From an uncultured Bacillota bacterium (GTDB lineage Bacteria; Bacillota_I; Bacilli_A; RF39; UBA660), in contig CAJLEF010000003.1 of NCBI GenBank assembly GCA_905205665.1, positions 62,001 to 126,000 of the forward strand: a stretch of DNA of 64,000 nucleotides. The letters run 5' to 3'. Position 1 is the first letter of the stretch; the number at the start of each line of letters is the position of its first letter. The notes beneath the pieces were generated by a model. That model made no database searches. It was given only the letters and a program-made list of their open reading frames with translations, and was not told the origin of the DNA. Positions 1 through 7,985 of this stretch are shown piece by piece. Made by a program: the position numbers and the translations under genes.

Positions 1-89
1 CGACTACGGCGGCGCGTGTATTTGTCTTGCGCAGCGGAGGCTCTCCTTATGGTTACGGTAATGTCACTGACACCAATGGTGTTCGCGCG
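1..89 (+). other. DGR variable region (VR) of locus 1
   Basis: Aligned without gaps to template 3 at 942-1030, the 89 positions show 11 differences. All 11 fall on adenines of the template (11 of 25 As changed, 0 of 64 non-A positions). Examples are AAC to CGC, AAT to GGT, GAA to GTA and TAT to TCT. This adenine-specific, one-directional pattern is the hallmark of DGR mutagenic homing. The VR ends at the shared GGTGTTCGCGCG segment; beyond it VR (GTTATCAAT) and TR (AGCTTCCTA) diverge abruptly. The 5' end may lie outside the window. Confidence 0.95.
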
Positions 90-170
90 GTTATCAATCT
101 CTCATCTGAAGCTCAGATAAGTGGAGGAATTGGTACGGCAAATAGTCCTTATGAAATAAAAGTAGACTAA
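1..170 (+). CDS. C-terminal end of a DGR target (variable surface) protein, cut by the window edge
   Basis: Only the last 55 or so codons are present, read in the frame that ends at the TAA at 168-170. The tail reads GVRAVINL, then an I-x-GGIGT-x-NSPYEI pattern. This closely parallels the C-termini of the two complete target proteins at 18559 and 56713 (GLRPVVNL...ITGSGT...DPY). Residues encoded by 1-89 are the variable region. The family appears to have a C-type-lectin/formylglycine-enzyme-like fold, the usual scaffold of DGR target proteins; the fold assignment is inferred from the pattern. The gene is immediately upstream of its templates, avd and RT. Confidence 0.85.
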   Translation, partial: TTAARVFVLRSGGSPYGYGNVTDTNGVRAVINLSSEAQISGGIGTANSPYEIKVD

Positions 171-185
171 AAGCGAGAGTAGTTT

Positions 186-213
186 GTTTCAAAATGACTC
201 TTCATTTTGAAAC
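186..213 (+). promoter_or_regulatory. Hairpin downstream of the VR (DGR acceptor-type stem-loop)
   Basis: A perfect 12-bp inverted repeat (186-197 with 202-213) around a 4-nt loop CTCT lies 16 nt after the target stop codon. A similar stem-loop with a pyrimidine-rich loop follows the VR of locus 2 at 19921-19948. In characterised DGRs (Bordetella phage BPP-1, Legionella) a hairpin/cruciform just 3' of VR promotes homing. No long T-run follows, so it is a poor terminator. A role in target recognition is inferred. Confidence 0.7.
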
Positions 214-244
214 TCGCTCGCGGGGCTATCTCTTATAGCGTGAT

Positions 245-547
245 TTGTCTCCGAGCTATTTCAATACGGGGGCTTTGACGGCGAATGAGTTCATTCTCAA
301 TAGTGAAGGCTATCCTAACGGCAACAATAGTGTTTGGAACGGCAATGGTGTTCGCGCGAGCTTCCTACTACGATTGGTTGATACTAATGTACTGAGAGCT
401 AATGGTTACGACTATTAACGAGAAGAAGTAGCTAGAAATAGCAATCGAAAGATTGGAAACAAGATAGTTCCAGAGCAAAAGCTCAAATAAATAATACAGA
501 TAATAAAATAATGAATTGTTTTATTTAACACTGTATTAATTTTTTTT
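245..547 (+). ncRNA. DGR template RNA cassette 1
   Basis: The template core is 245-358; in the target frame it reads NTGALTANEF then ILNSEGYPNG, rich in AAT/AAC codons, which allow the widest amino-acid change when adenines are mutated. Tail hairpins are H1 at 398-419 with loop GGTTACGACT, H2 at 431-442 (GCTA-GAAA-TAGC), H3 at 443-454 (AATC-GAAA-GATT), and GAGC-AAAA-GCTC further on. AATACAG (493-499) pairs with CTGTATT (531-537) ahead of a T-run. No matching VR is present in this window. Confidence 0.85.
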
Positions 548-580
548 ACTTCAATTGGGATTATTTAAAAAAGGCACCTC

Positions 581-883
581 TTGTCTCCGAGTTATTTCAA
601 TCCAGGTGCATTGGCGGCGAATGGTTTCGATTTGAATAGTGAAGGTTATCCTAATGGCAACCATTGGATTACAAATCAGAATGGTGTTCGCGCGAGCTTC
701 CTACTACGATTAGCTAATGCTAATGCACTGAGGGTTAATGGTCATGACTATTAATGAGAAGAAGTAGCTAGAAATAGCAATCGAAAGATTGGAAACAAAA
801 TAATCCCAGAGTGAAAACTCGAATAAATAATACAGATAATAAAATAATGATTTATTTTGTTTACTACTGTATTAATTTTTTTT
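581..883 (+). ncRNA. DGR template RNA cassette 2
   Basis: The template core is 581-694; in frame it reads NPGALAANGFDLNSEGYPNG followed by NHWITNQNGVRA. The tail repeats the hairpins of cassette 1. The fourth hairpin is GAGT-GAAA-ACTC here instead of GAGC-AAAA-GCTC, so both stem sides changed together. It ends with a CTGTATT stem and T8. No matching VR is present in the window. Confidence 0.85.
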
Positions 884-916
884 ATAATAATCTGGGATTA
901 TTTATAAATCTGCCTT

Positions 917-1219
917 TTGTCTCCGAGTTATTTCAATGTCACGAATACGGCGGCGCGTGAATTTGTCTTGAACAGCGAAGGCTATCCTAATGGTAACAAT
1001 AATGTCACTAACACCAATGGTGTTCGCGCGAGCTTCCTACTACGATTAGCTAATGCTAATGCACCGAGAGTTAATGGTTACGATTATTAATGAGAAGAAG
1101 TAGCTAGAAATAGCAATCGAAAGATTGGAAACAAAATAATCCCAGAGTGAAAACTCGAATAAATAATACAGATAATAAAGTAATGAATTATTTTATTTAC
1201 TACTGTATTAATTTTTTTT
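917..1219 (+). ncRNA. DGR template RNA cassette 3 (cognate of the VR at 1-89)
   Basis: The template core is 917-1030; in frame it reads NVTNTAAREFVLNSEGYPNG followed by NNNVTNTNGVRA. Positions 942-1030 match the left-edge VR at every non-adenine base. This shows that a template in the middle of the array, neither the first nor the last, supplied the present VR. The tail, its GNRA hairpins and the terminator-like end (T-run 1212-1219) are as in the other cassettes. TATAAT occurs at 883-888 just upstream of the core, but no convincing -35 is seen. Confidence 0.93.
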
Positions 1220-1251
1220 ATAATGAAAGGGGTTATTTAAAAAAGCGTCTC

Positions 1252-1551
1252 TTGTCTCCGAGAAATTTTACTACGGATGCGTTGGCGGCGAATGATTTCA
1301 ATTTGAATAGCGCCGGCTATGTCAACAACAATAGTGTTTGGAATGGCAATGGTGTTCGCGCGAGCTTCCTACTACGATTAGCTAATGCTAATGCACTGAG
1401 AGTTAATGGTTACGACTATTGATGAGAAGAAGTAGCTAGAAATAGCAATCGAAAGATTGGAAACAAAATAATTCCAGAGCAAAAGCTCAAATAAATAATA
1501 CAGATAATAAAATAATGAATTATTCTATTTACTACTGTATTAATTTTATTT
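1252..1551 (+). ncRNA. DGR template RNA cassette 4
   Basis: The template core is 1252-1362 and reads TTDALAANDFNLNSAGYVNN then NSVWNGNGVRA. The core is 3 nt shorter than in cassettes 1-3. The tail has the same three hairpins, the GAGC-AAAA-GCTC hairpin, and a terminator-like stem whose T-run is interrupted. TATAAT precedes the core at 1220-1225. No matching VR is in the window. Confidence 0.85.
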
Positions 1552-1583
1552 ATAATAATTGGGATTATTTATGAGTGGTCTCC

Positions 1584-1878
1584 TTGTCTCCGAGCAATTT
1601 CAATGTCACGAACACGGCGGCGAATGATTTCAATTTGAACAGTACAGGCTATGGCAGTAACAACTGGGTTACGAATGGCAATGGTGTTCGCGCGAGCTTC
1701 CTACTACGATTAGTTAATGCTAATGCACTGAGAGTTAATGGTTACGACTATTAACGAGAAGAAGTAGCTAGAAATAGCAATCGAAAGATTGGAAACAAAA
1801 TAATTCCAGAGTATAAACTCAAATAAATAGTACAGATGCTGTGGAGTGAACTTCATAGCTAATCACTGTACTTTTTTT
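1584..1878 (+). ncRNA. DGR template RNA cassette 5
   Basis: The template core is 1584-1694 and reads NVTNTAANDFNLNSTGYGSN then NWVTNGNGVRA. H1 at 1734-1755 is a perfect 6-bp stem GTTAAT/ATTAAC. The fourth hairpin is GAGT-ATAA-ACTC. The closing hairpin differs from the other units: AGTACAG (1829-1835) pairs with CTGTACT (1866-1872) followed by T7, so AATACAG/CTGTATT changed on both sides. It sits 16 nt before the avd start and may attenuate avd-RT expression. Confidence 0.87.
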
Positions 1879-1893
1879 GAAAGGAAAAACAAT

Positions 1894-2241
1894 ATGGAAA
1901 TAAAATTTAAATTGCTTTCTTACACCGAAAACTTAATTAATTATATGAATTTATGGTTACCTAATTTTCCAAAAAAACAAATCGTCTTAACTCAAAATAT
2001 TAAACAAACGGGTTATGATTTATTAGAATGTGTCTTTGGCTACAACATTCAACAAAGTCAAAGAATTAAAGATAAGTATTTAAAAGATTATTTAATTAAA
2101 TTATCCATGTATGATTTTTTTGTTAGGGAAAGCTTTCATAGTAAATTTATAAGTAAAAATCAGGCTAACAGTTTAACTAAAATTATGGTGAATTGCCGAA
2201 AAGTAGCGTATGGTCTTATTAGGAGTGAAAAAGATGTATAA
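1894..2241 (+). CDS. avd: DGR accessory variability determinant (Avd-like), locus 1
   Basis: A small (115 aa), basic, mostly helical protein of the Avd/four-helix-bundle type. It is recognised by its position between TR and RT and its similarity to the protein at 20315; shared elements include PKKxIVLxQNI, RIKDKYxKD and a C-terminal RK-(I/V)-AYGLIR. In BPP-1, Avd is a pentameric, positively charged partner of the RT needed for mutagenic homing. The start at 1894 is chosen for the GAAAGGA upstream and the match to the paralogue's start. The stop overlaps the RT start (ATGTATAA), implying translational coupling. Confidence 0.88.
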   Translation: MEIKFKLLSYTENLINYMNLWLPNFPKKQIVLTQNIKQTGYDLLECVFGYNIQQSQRIKDKYLKDYLIKLSMYDFFVRESFHSKFISKNQANSLTKIMVNCRKVAYGLIRSEKDV

Positions 2242-3352
2242 CAAATTATGCAACATAGAGAAAATAGAAGAAAATTATCATCAAGTTCGTTTAAGTACTA
2301 AACATCGTCAAAAAATCTTTAATTTTGAAACTTTTTATATGATAAATATCAAACAAATTTATGACGTTTTAGTTGAAAAAAAATATAAGCATAGTCATTA
2401 TAATGTTTTTTTGATTAAAGAACCTAAGTATCGTATTATTATGAGTGAAATAATATCTGATAAAATTGTTAATCATCTTCTTAGTAATGAAATGTTATTG
2501 CCGATGATTGAGCCACGTTTAATTCCTATGAATGTGGCAACTAGAAAAGATAAAGGATTGAAATTAGGCTTATATTACACTAGAAAGTATATAAATAGCA
2601 TTAAATTAAAATATGACAATTTTTATATTTTGAAGTGTGATATAAAAAAATACTTTTATAATATCGATCATGAAATTTTACTTAATAATCTAAATAAAAT
2701 AATTGATGATCCTGATGTTATAAATATTATTCGATCTATTTTAAATGCCACGAATGAAGAAATTACGAACGAAAAGATAAAAAAATTGATTGATAATGAA
2801 AAAAACAACTTATTAAGAAAAAATATTACGAATTTAGAAAGTAAATTTGCTGAGTTGGACCGTATTCCTTTTTATAAAAAAGGTAAAGGAATACCTATTG
2901 GCAATATGACGAGTCAAATTTTTGCGATTTTTTATCTTAATGGATTAGATCACTTTATTAAAGAAAAATTACATATAAAATATTATATAAGATATATGGA
3001 TGATTTTATTTTAATCCACCAAGATAAGGAATACCTAAAATATTGTTTAGATAAAATAACAGAAGAACTTCAGAACTTAAAATTAGAGTTAAATGATAAA
3101 ACCTCAATTATTTCTATGAAAGAAGGTTTTAATTTTATAGGTTACCGTTTTAAATTAAAAAATAAAAAATTGATAGTTTTACTAAATTCTCAAACAAAAA
3201 GAAGAATTGTTCGAAAAATGAATCGTATTCACAAAAATAAAAATATTGATAAAGAATATAAAAGGTGTGCAAAAGCAAGTTATAATGGTTATTTTAAAAA
3301 TGCTGATTGTGGTTATTTTTTAAAAAAACATAATTGGGAAGATAATGATTGA
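2234..3352 (+). CDS. DGR reverse transcriptase, locus 1
   Basis: A 372-aa group II intron-like reverse transcriptase. Visible motifs are the first catalytic Asp in KCDIKKYFYNIDHE, the block KGIPIGNMTSQIF, in which SQ is the DGR-type variant of the usual QGxxxSP, and the catalytic RYMDDFIL (YMDD box). It makes mutagenised cDNA from the TR RNA, misincorporating opposite adenines. It starts 8 nt inside avd after AGGAGTG. It resembles the RT at 20667 along its whole length, so the two loci are paralogous. It ends at a hairpin shared with the convergent ATPase gene. Confidence 0.96.
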   Translation: MYNKLCNIEKIEENYHQVRLSTKHRQKIFNFETFYMINIKQIYDVLVEKKYKHSHYNVFLIKEPKYRIIMSEIISDKIVNHLLSNEMLLPMIEPRLIPMNVATRKDKGLKLGLYYTRKYINSIKLKYDNFYILKCDIKKYFYNIDHEILLNNLNKIIDDPDVINIIRSILNATNEEITNEKIKKLIDNEKNNLLRKNITNLESKFAELDRIPFYKKGKGIPIGNMTSQIFAIFYLNGLDHFIKEKLHIKYYIRYMDDFILIHQDKEYLKYCLDKITEELQNLKLELNDKTSIISMKEGFNFIGYRFKLKNKKLIVLLNSQTKRRIVRKMNRIHKNKNIDKEYKRCAKASYNGYFKNADCGYFLKKHNWEDND

Positions 3353-3360
3353 AACAAAAA

Positions 3361-3381
3361 ACAACTTTGCAATAAAGTTGT
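3361..3381. terminator. Bidirectional terminator between RT and the AAA ATPase
   Basis: An 8-bp perfect stem ACAACTTT/AAAGTTGT with a 5-nt loop lies between convergent genes. It is flanked by A-rich sequence on the left and weak T-rich sequence on the right. Confidence 0.6.
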
Positions 3382-3386
3382 ATAAA

Positions 3387-4580
3387 TTATAGATTGTCTT
3401 TTTCTTCAAGCAACCAATAAATAAGATTTTCATGAATAATATTGTCTGTTGAATAGTTATTTCTATCCATAGATAGAATATATTTAGGATAGTTATCAGG
3501 AATTTCTTTTAAAATGTTTATTTTCTTTTGAGAATTTTCTGCTTGTGAAAGTAAGAAATCAACTTGAATGTATATTTTTTCATTGTTTCTTGTTGCTACA
3601 AAATCAATAATTTCATTTTGAATCATACCGGTTGTAATCGAAAAACCATGAGTAACAAGTTCATTATAAACAATGTTTTTTAAAAGGGCTACATAGTTGG
3701 TCTTTTTTTGTTTGTTAAAAATACTATTAAGGCCTAGATCACTTAAATAGTAACGATTTCTTCTTTGTAAAATTTTATTTCTTTCAATGTCGTAAGTAGG
3801 AACTTTTGTAAGAAATAAAGTCTCTTCCGCATAGTTTAAACATTCATAAATGGTTTTAGAAGAAATAGCAATATTCTTTTCCTTAAAGAAATTTATAATT
3901 TCTGTTGCTGAAAACATTTGACTGGTACTAGCTATTAAATAATCGAGAACAGTTAGAAGCAAATTAATGTCCTTGATAGAATTTTTCTTAATAATTTCTT
4001 CAAAAATAATCGCTTCAAAAGTATCTTTTAAATAAATTTCGGTTTCTTCTTTATTTTGAAGTTTAAATTTATGTGGTAATCCTCCCCATAAAAGATAGGT
4101 ATTAAATTCTTGTTCAATTAGCTGTTTATTTGTCACTTTTTTTAGATTAATAATTTCACCAAATGAAATAGCTTCGATTGTAAAAAAGTGAATATATGGT
4201 TGCAAGGTAGAGAGGAAAGTATCCATAAATTTATTTTTAATGGAAGTTGTTACAAAAATGGATATTGTTGTTGTTTTCAAAAAGTATTTTAAAACATCAA
4301 TACTATTTTGGATATTTTGAACTTCATCTATAAAAAGATAATAAGTCTGTTCATCTTTGATATATTTTAAAATTTCATCTTTTAAGTCAAAATTAGCACT
4401 TACTTTTTCAGTATCAATGTAAATAAGATGATCTTTGTCAATATTTTGACATAGTAGTTCATCTTTGATAAGTTTTAGTAAAGTGGATTTACCGCACCTT
4501 TTTAAACCTTGCAGCATTTTAATATCGGCAAAATGATAAAAAGTCCGAATTTGATTTAAATATATTTCTCTTGGAAGCAT
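3387..4580 (-). CDS. AAA+ ATPase with DUF4143-type C-terminal domain
   Basis: A 397-aa protein of the family of isolated AAA ATPases with a C-terminal nuclease-like domain (AAA_14/DUF4143). The Walker A motif is GLKRCGKST about 30 residues in; Walker B is YLFIDEVQN. The C-terminal part contains EIIDFVATRN...IYIQVDF, which resembles a restriction-endonuclease-like core. The start at 4580 follows GGAG at a good distance; an upstream in-frame start at 4613 lacks a site. Members are common in gut bacteria and their function is not established. No partner gene is adjacent. Confidence 0.75.
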   Translation of the reverse strand: MLPREIYLNQIRTFYHFADIKMLQGLKRCGKSTLLKLIKDELLCQNIDKDHLIYIDTEKVSANFDLKDEILKYIKDEQTYYLFIDEVQNIQNSIDVLKYFLKTTTISIFVTTSIKNKFMDTFLSTLQPYIHFFTIEAISFGEIINLKKVTNKQLIEQEFNTYLLWGGLPHKFKLQNKEETEIYLKDTFEAIIFEEIIKKNSIKDINLLLTVLDYLIASTSQMFSATEIINFFKEKNIAISSKTIYECLNYAEETLFLTKVPTYDIERNKILQRRNRYYLSDLGLNSIFNKQKKTNYVALLKNIVYNELVTHGFSITTGMIQNEIIDFVATRNNEKIYIQVDFLLSQAENSQKKINILKEIPDNYPKYILSMDRNNYSTDNIIHENLIYWLLEEKDNL

Positions 4581-4778
4581 AGTCATTCTCCATTCTTGAA
4601 TTAATGATAGCACATTTAAAAGTCAAAATTCAACTAGTTTTCTTTAAAGAAAAGAAAATACATAGTTATTTAATTTGAAGATTAGTTTGACGTATATTTT
4701 AGATATTTTGTATAATTTTTTTGTAAAGTAAGAATAACTTATAAATGAAAAACATTATTGTGTAGAAATGGAGTAATT

Positions 4779-5894
4779 ATGAAAAAATTTTTGAAAAGTA
4801 AAAAAGCCTTTATTTTAGTAGGCATACTTATATTTATTATTATTTTAGCTTGTCTTTTTTGTTTTACAAATCAAAAAGAAGAACAAAAATCAATGAATAA
4901 TGAAGAAAGTTATATTGCATATATAAAAATTAATCCTTTTGTAAAAGTATCATTCAATATTACGGATAATTGTAATGATAAGTTTAATTGCCGTGATTTT
5001 ACGTCTAATGTGACAGATATTTCTTTATTAAATGAAGATGCCAAGTCTTTGTACAAAGATTTAGATTATAAAAATAAGAGCTTAGAAGAACTTATTTCTT
5101 CTTTGATTTCTATTGCTAAAGAAAAAAATATTTCTACAGCTAATGTTGATATTACAACAAACTGGCCTAATAATAAGGATATTATTAGTAGTAAATTATC
5201 GATTGATAATGAGACTGATTTTAGTATTACTTATCAAGCTGATATAAACGAAGAAGAAATTTTGCAAGCCTATGAGAAAAAATATACAGTGACTTTTGAT
5301 AGTGATGGTGGTTCTAAAGTAAAACCTCAAAACATTTTAGAAAATGAAAGTGTTACTAAGCCATCTAATCCAACCAAAGAGGGTTATACTTTTTTGGAAT
5401 GGCAATTAAATGGTGAAACTTATGACTGGAACAGTAAAGTTAATGGTAATATCACTTTAAAAGCCGTATGGCAAAAAAATAACGAAGAAATTAATAACTC
5501 TAATAATAGTAGCACGAGTAAAGAAAATGAAGTATCTCAAAAAGAAAAAGATAATGAGGTTTTAAGACAACAATTAAAGGAAAAAGGCTTAACGTGGGAC
5601 TTTAATACAGAAGAAGAAGCTTATAACCTTTTAGATAAATGGTCTGGTGGCTATGGTGGAGATGTCATCAAAAATTCTTATGGTATGTCAGATATAGCAT
5701 ACACAGTCAAAATAACTCTTAACACAGCTGCTTGTGGTGGTACAGAAATATTAAATATTGATTGGCATAATGAAACTCCTATAGACTTTATTTATTACTT
5801 ACATTCTAAAGGATATAATTGTTCTGGAAATGAAGGATATTATAATGGTAAACATTTTACTATCAATCAAAATAATGAACTTATTTATGACTAA
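4779..5894 (+). CDS. Membrane-anchored surface protein with an InlB-type B-repeat
   Basis: A 371-aa protein. One N-terminal membrane segment (about residues 8-28) follows a Lys-rich start, so it is probably an uncleaved signal anchor. The middle carries one Listeria-Bacteroides (InlB B) repeat of about 60 residues with the typical YTVTFDSDGGS start and GYTFLEWQLNG core. A polar linker and a C-terminal domain of about 100 residues with three Cys follow; I do not recognise the latter. The start at 4779 has GGAGT upstream. B-repeats are found in adhesins and other surface proteins; the ligand is unknown. Confidence 0.7.
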   Translation: MKKFLKSKKAFILVGILIFIIILACLFCFTNQKEEQKSMNNEESYIAYIKINPFVKVSFNITDNCNDKFNCRDFTSNVTDISLLNEDAKSLYKDLDYKNKSLEELISSLISIAKEKNISTANVDITTNWPNNKDIISSKLSIDNETDFSITYQADINEEEILQAYEKKYTVTFDSDGGSKVKPQNILENESVTKPSNPTKEGYTFLEWQLNGETYDWNSKVNGNITLKAVWQKNNEEINNSNNSSTSKENEVSQKEKDNEVLRQQLKEKGLTWDFNTEEEAYNLLDKWSGGYGGDVIKNSYGMSDIAYTVKITLNTAACGGTEILNIDWHNETPIDFIYYLHSKGYNCSGNEGYYNGKHFTINQNNELIYD

Positions 5895-5917
5895 CTAGAC
5901 ATGAAGTCTAGTTTTTT
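5893..5917 (+). terminator. Rho-independent terminator
   Basis: AACTAGAC/GTCTAGTT stem, ATGAA loop and T6, immediately at the end of the InlB-repeat gene. Confidence 0.85.
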
Positions 5918-5987
5918 GCTGTAATAAAAGAATAATAAAAAACTTATCTTGTGTTATAATTATGATAATTTAGAAAGAGGAATTGAT

Positions 5988-7074
5988 ATGAACAGAAATG
6001 AAATAAAAGATAGTTTATTAAATTTACAAAATAAAATAGATACTATTGGGAGGTCTCTTTGACTTAGAAGAAAAGGAAAAAACAATAGCCAATTTAAAAG
6101 AAGAAACAACGAAAGAAGATTTCTGGAACGATATTACTCATGCCAATGAAATAAATAAAAATATTGCTAGATTAGAAAAAATAGTTTCTCTTGTTTCAAA
6201 TATTAAGGAAGAAATTAATGATACTTTAGAACTTGTAGAATTAATGACGGATGAAGAACTTTCTAGTGTTAATTTAGAATCTTTGGAAGAAAAAGTAAAT
6301 GAACTTGAGATAGATACTCTTTTAGGTGGTGAATATGATGATTTACCATGTTACTTAGAAATTCATCCAGGAGCAGGTGGAACAGAATCATGTGATTGGG
6401 CTTCTATGCTTCTTCGCATGTATGAAATGTTTTGTGAAAAAAATAATTTTCATTGTGAAGTTATTGAAGAGCAAAAAGGAGAAGAAGCTGGTCTTAAAAG
6501 TGCTACGATTAAAATAACGGGAGACTATGCCTATGGCTATTTGAAAAATGAAAGTGGTGTTCATCGTCTTGTTCGTATTTCCCCTTTTGATTCTGGAGGA
6601 CGAAGACATACCTCTTTTGCTTCAGTGAGTGTCATTCCTGAATATAATAAAGATATTGATATTGATATTAAAGAAAGTGATTTAAAAATAGATGTTTACC
6701 ATTCTAGTGGAGCGGGAGGACAAAGTGTCAACACCTCAAATTCAGCGGTTCGTATTACCCATTTACCTACTAAAACAGTCGTTACGTGCCAAAATGAACG
6801 AAGTCAGTTAAAAAATAAAGAACAAGCTTTAAAAATATTAAAAAATAAACTATACCAAAAAGAAAGATTAAGATTAGAACAAGAAAAGAATAACTTAAAG
6901 GGAACGATTTCAGCCATTGATTTTGGAAGTCAAATTAGAAACTATGTTTTAGAGCCTTATAAATTAATTAAAGATTTAAGAAGTGGCTATGAGACAAGTA
7001 ATGTCGACAAAGTGTTAAATGGTGACATTTTACCTATTTTAGAATCTTTATTGAAGGTCCAAAATGAAAACTAA
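5988..7074 (+). CDS. prfB: Peptide chain release factor 2 (programmed +1 frameshift)
   Basis: RF2 ends translation at UGA and UAA. The gene starts at ATG 5988 (RBS AGAGGA), reads 24 codons to an in-frame TGA at 6060-6062, and continues in the +1 frame to 7074, giving about 361 aa. The GGQ peptidyl-hydrolysis motif is in SSGAGGQSVNTSNSAVR. The RF2 family pattern GAGGTESCDWA is also seen. A -10-like TATAAT lies about 35 nt upstream of the start. The stop overlaps the start of the next gene by 11 nt. Confidence 0.96.
6048..6063 (+). promoter_or_regulatory. prfB programmed +1 frameshift site
   Basis: The site has an internal Shine-Dalgarno-like GGGAGG, then TCT CTT TGA C. Ribosomes slip from CTT onto TTG when RF2 is scarce, giving autoregulation. 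The usual spacing between the SD-like element and CTT-TGA is kept. It is also evidence that TGA is a genuine stop codon in this organism. Confidence 0.95.
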
Positions 7075-7927
7075 ATTAAAAAAATATAGTCATATTGTTA
7101 TAGGTATATTTTTGGTATCTTTTGCTTTTAATCTTTTTCTATCCCCTTATGACTTTGTTACGGGTGGTGTAAGTGGTTTAAGTATTATTATAAGACATTT
7201 TATTCCTCTTAATGAAAGTCTTTTTATGATTTTATGTAATGCTTTATTGCTTATTATAAGTTATTTTCTTCTAGGAAAAGAAAAAACAAAGAATACTTTA
7301 GTGGGTTCTTTATTGTTTCCTATAGGTGTTTATTTAACTAAAAATATATCAAATTATCTTATCATTACTATTGATCCTTTATTAATTGCTATTATTGGTG
7401 GTGTTTTAAGTGGTTATGGTTATGGTCTTATTTTTCAAAATAACTATACTACAGGTGGCACCGATATTTTAAATCAAATAATGGAAAAATATTTTCATAT
7501 GCCTATGGGGAAATCCATTTTAATTGTTGATGGGTTTATTGTCTTATTAGGAGGCTTTACATTTGGCTTTACCAAACTAATTTACTCTTTGATTTCTCTT
7601 TACTTTATGAGTTATTATTCTAATAATTTAACTTTAGGTATTAATAAAAATAAAGTTCTTTATATTAGCAGTAAAAAAATAGATGATATTAAAAAGTATT
7701 TGTTTTCTTGTGGTTATGATGTTACTTTGATTAAGAGCGCGGGTGCTTTTACCAAAAAAGAAAATCAACTTTTAATGTGTTCACTTCCTAATCTTTCTTA
7801 TCATAAAGTAAAAGAAGTTTTAAAAGAAATGGATAAAGATGTTTTCATCGTCGTTACCAGTGCTTATGAGCAAAAAAATGCCAATCAAGAAATTAATAAA
7901 TTAACACTTGAAACGAATGAGTGCTAA
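7064..7927 (+). CDS. YitT-family membrane protein
   Basis: A 287-aa protein with about five to six hydrophobic segments in the first two thirds (first at about 10-28). Family motifs include SPYDFVTGGVSGLSIIIRHF and NNYTTGGTDILNQIMEKY. The soluble C-terminal domain is of the DUF2179 type (SAGAFTKKENQLLMC). These features match the YitT/DUF161 family, whose function is unresolved. It overlaps the end of prfB and is probably co-transcribed with it. Confidence 0.85.
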   Translation: MKTKLKKYSHIVIGIFLVSFAFNLFLSPYDFVTGGVSGLSIIIRHFIPLNESLFMILCNALLLIISYFLLGKEKTKNTLVGSLLFPIGVYLTKNISNYLIITIDPLLIAIIGGVLSGYGYGLIFQNNYTTGGTDILNQIMEKYFHMPMGKSILIVDGFIVLLGGFTFGFTKLIYSLISLYFMSYYSNNLTLGINKNKVLYISSKKIDDIKKYLFSCGYDVTLIKSAGAFTKKENQLLMCSLPNLSYHKVKEVLKEMDKDVFIVVTSAYEQKNANQEINKLTLETNEC

Positions 7928-7985
7928 AACAAGTTGCAAAAAGCATATAAATAAAGTACAATAATAATGTTTCTTAAGGAGAATT

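Larger units (their letters stand above)
245..1878 (+). repeat. Tandem array of five DGR template-repeat cassettes
   Basis: Five units begin with TTGTCTCCGAG at 245, 581, 917, 1252 and 1584 (spacing 336, 336, 335, 332). Each unit has a divergent Asn-codon-rich core of 111 or 114 nt ending in GGTGTTCGCGCG. A nearly invariant tail follows, starting AGCTTCCTACTACGATT and containing several small hairpins, and closes with an A/T-rich terminator-like hairpin. The core lengths differ only by multiples of three, so any template would keep the target reading frame. One avd and one RT gene follow the array. Most DGRs carry a single TR. Confidence 0.93.

Noticed and set aside
1147..1422. A 91-codon open frame through template 4
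   Set aside because: It has no ribosome-binding site and simply reads the template core, which stays open because the core is in the target frame. It is part of the RNA cassette.
245..1878. Regularly spaced repeats as a CRISPR array
   Set aside because: Units are about 335 nt with long conserved tails, not 25-40 nt repeats with unique spacers. Adenine-specific matching to a VR and adjacent RT genes identify DGR templates.
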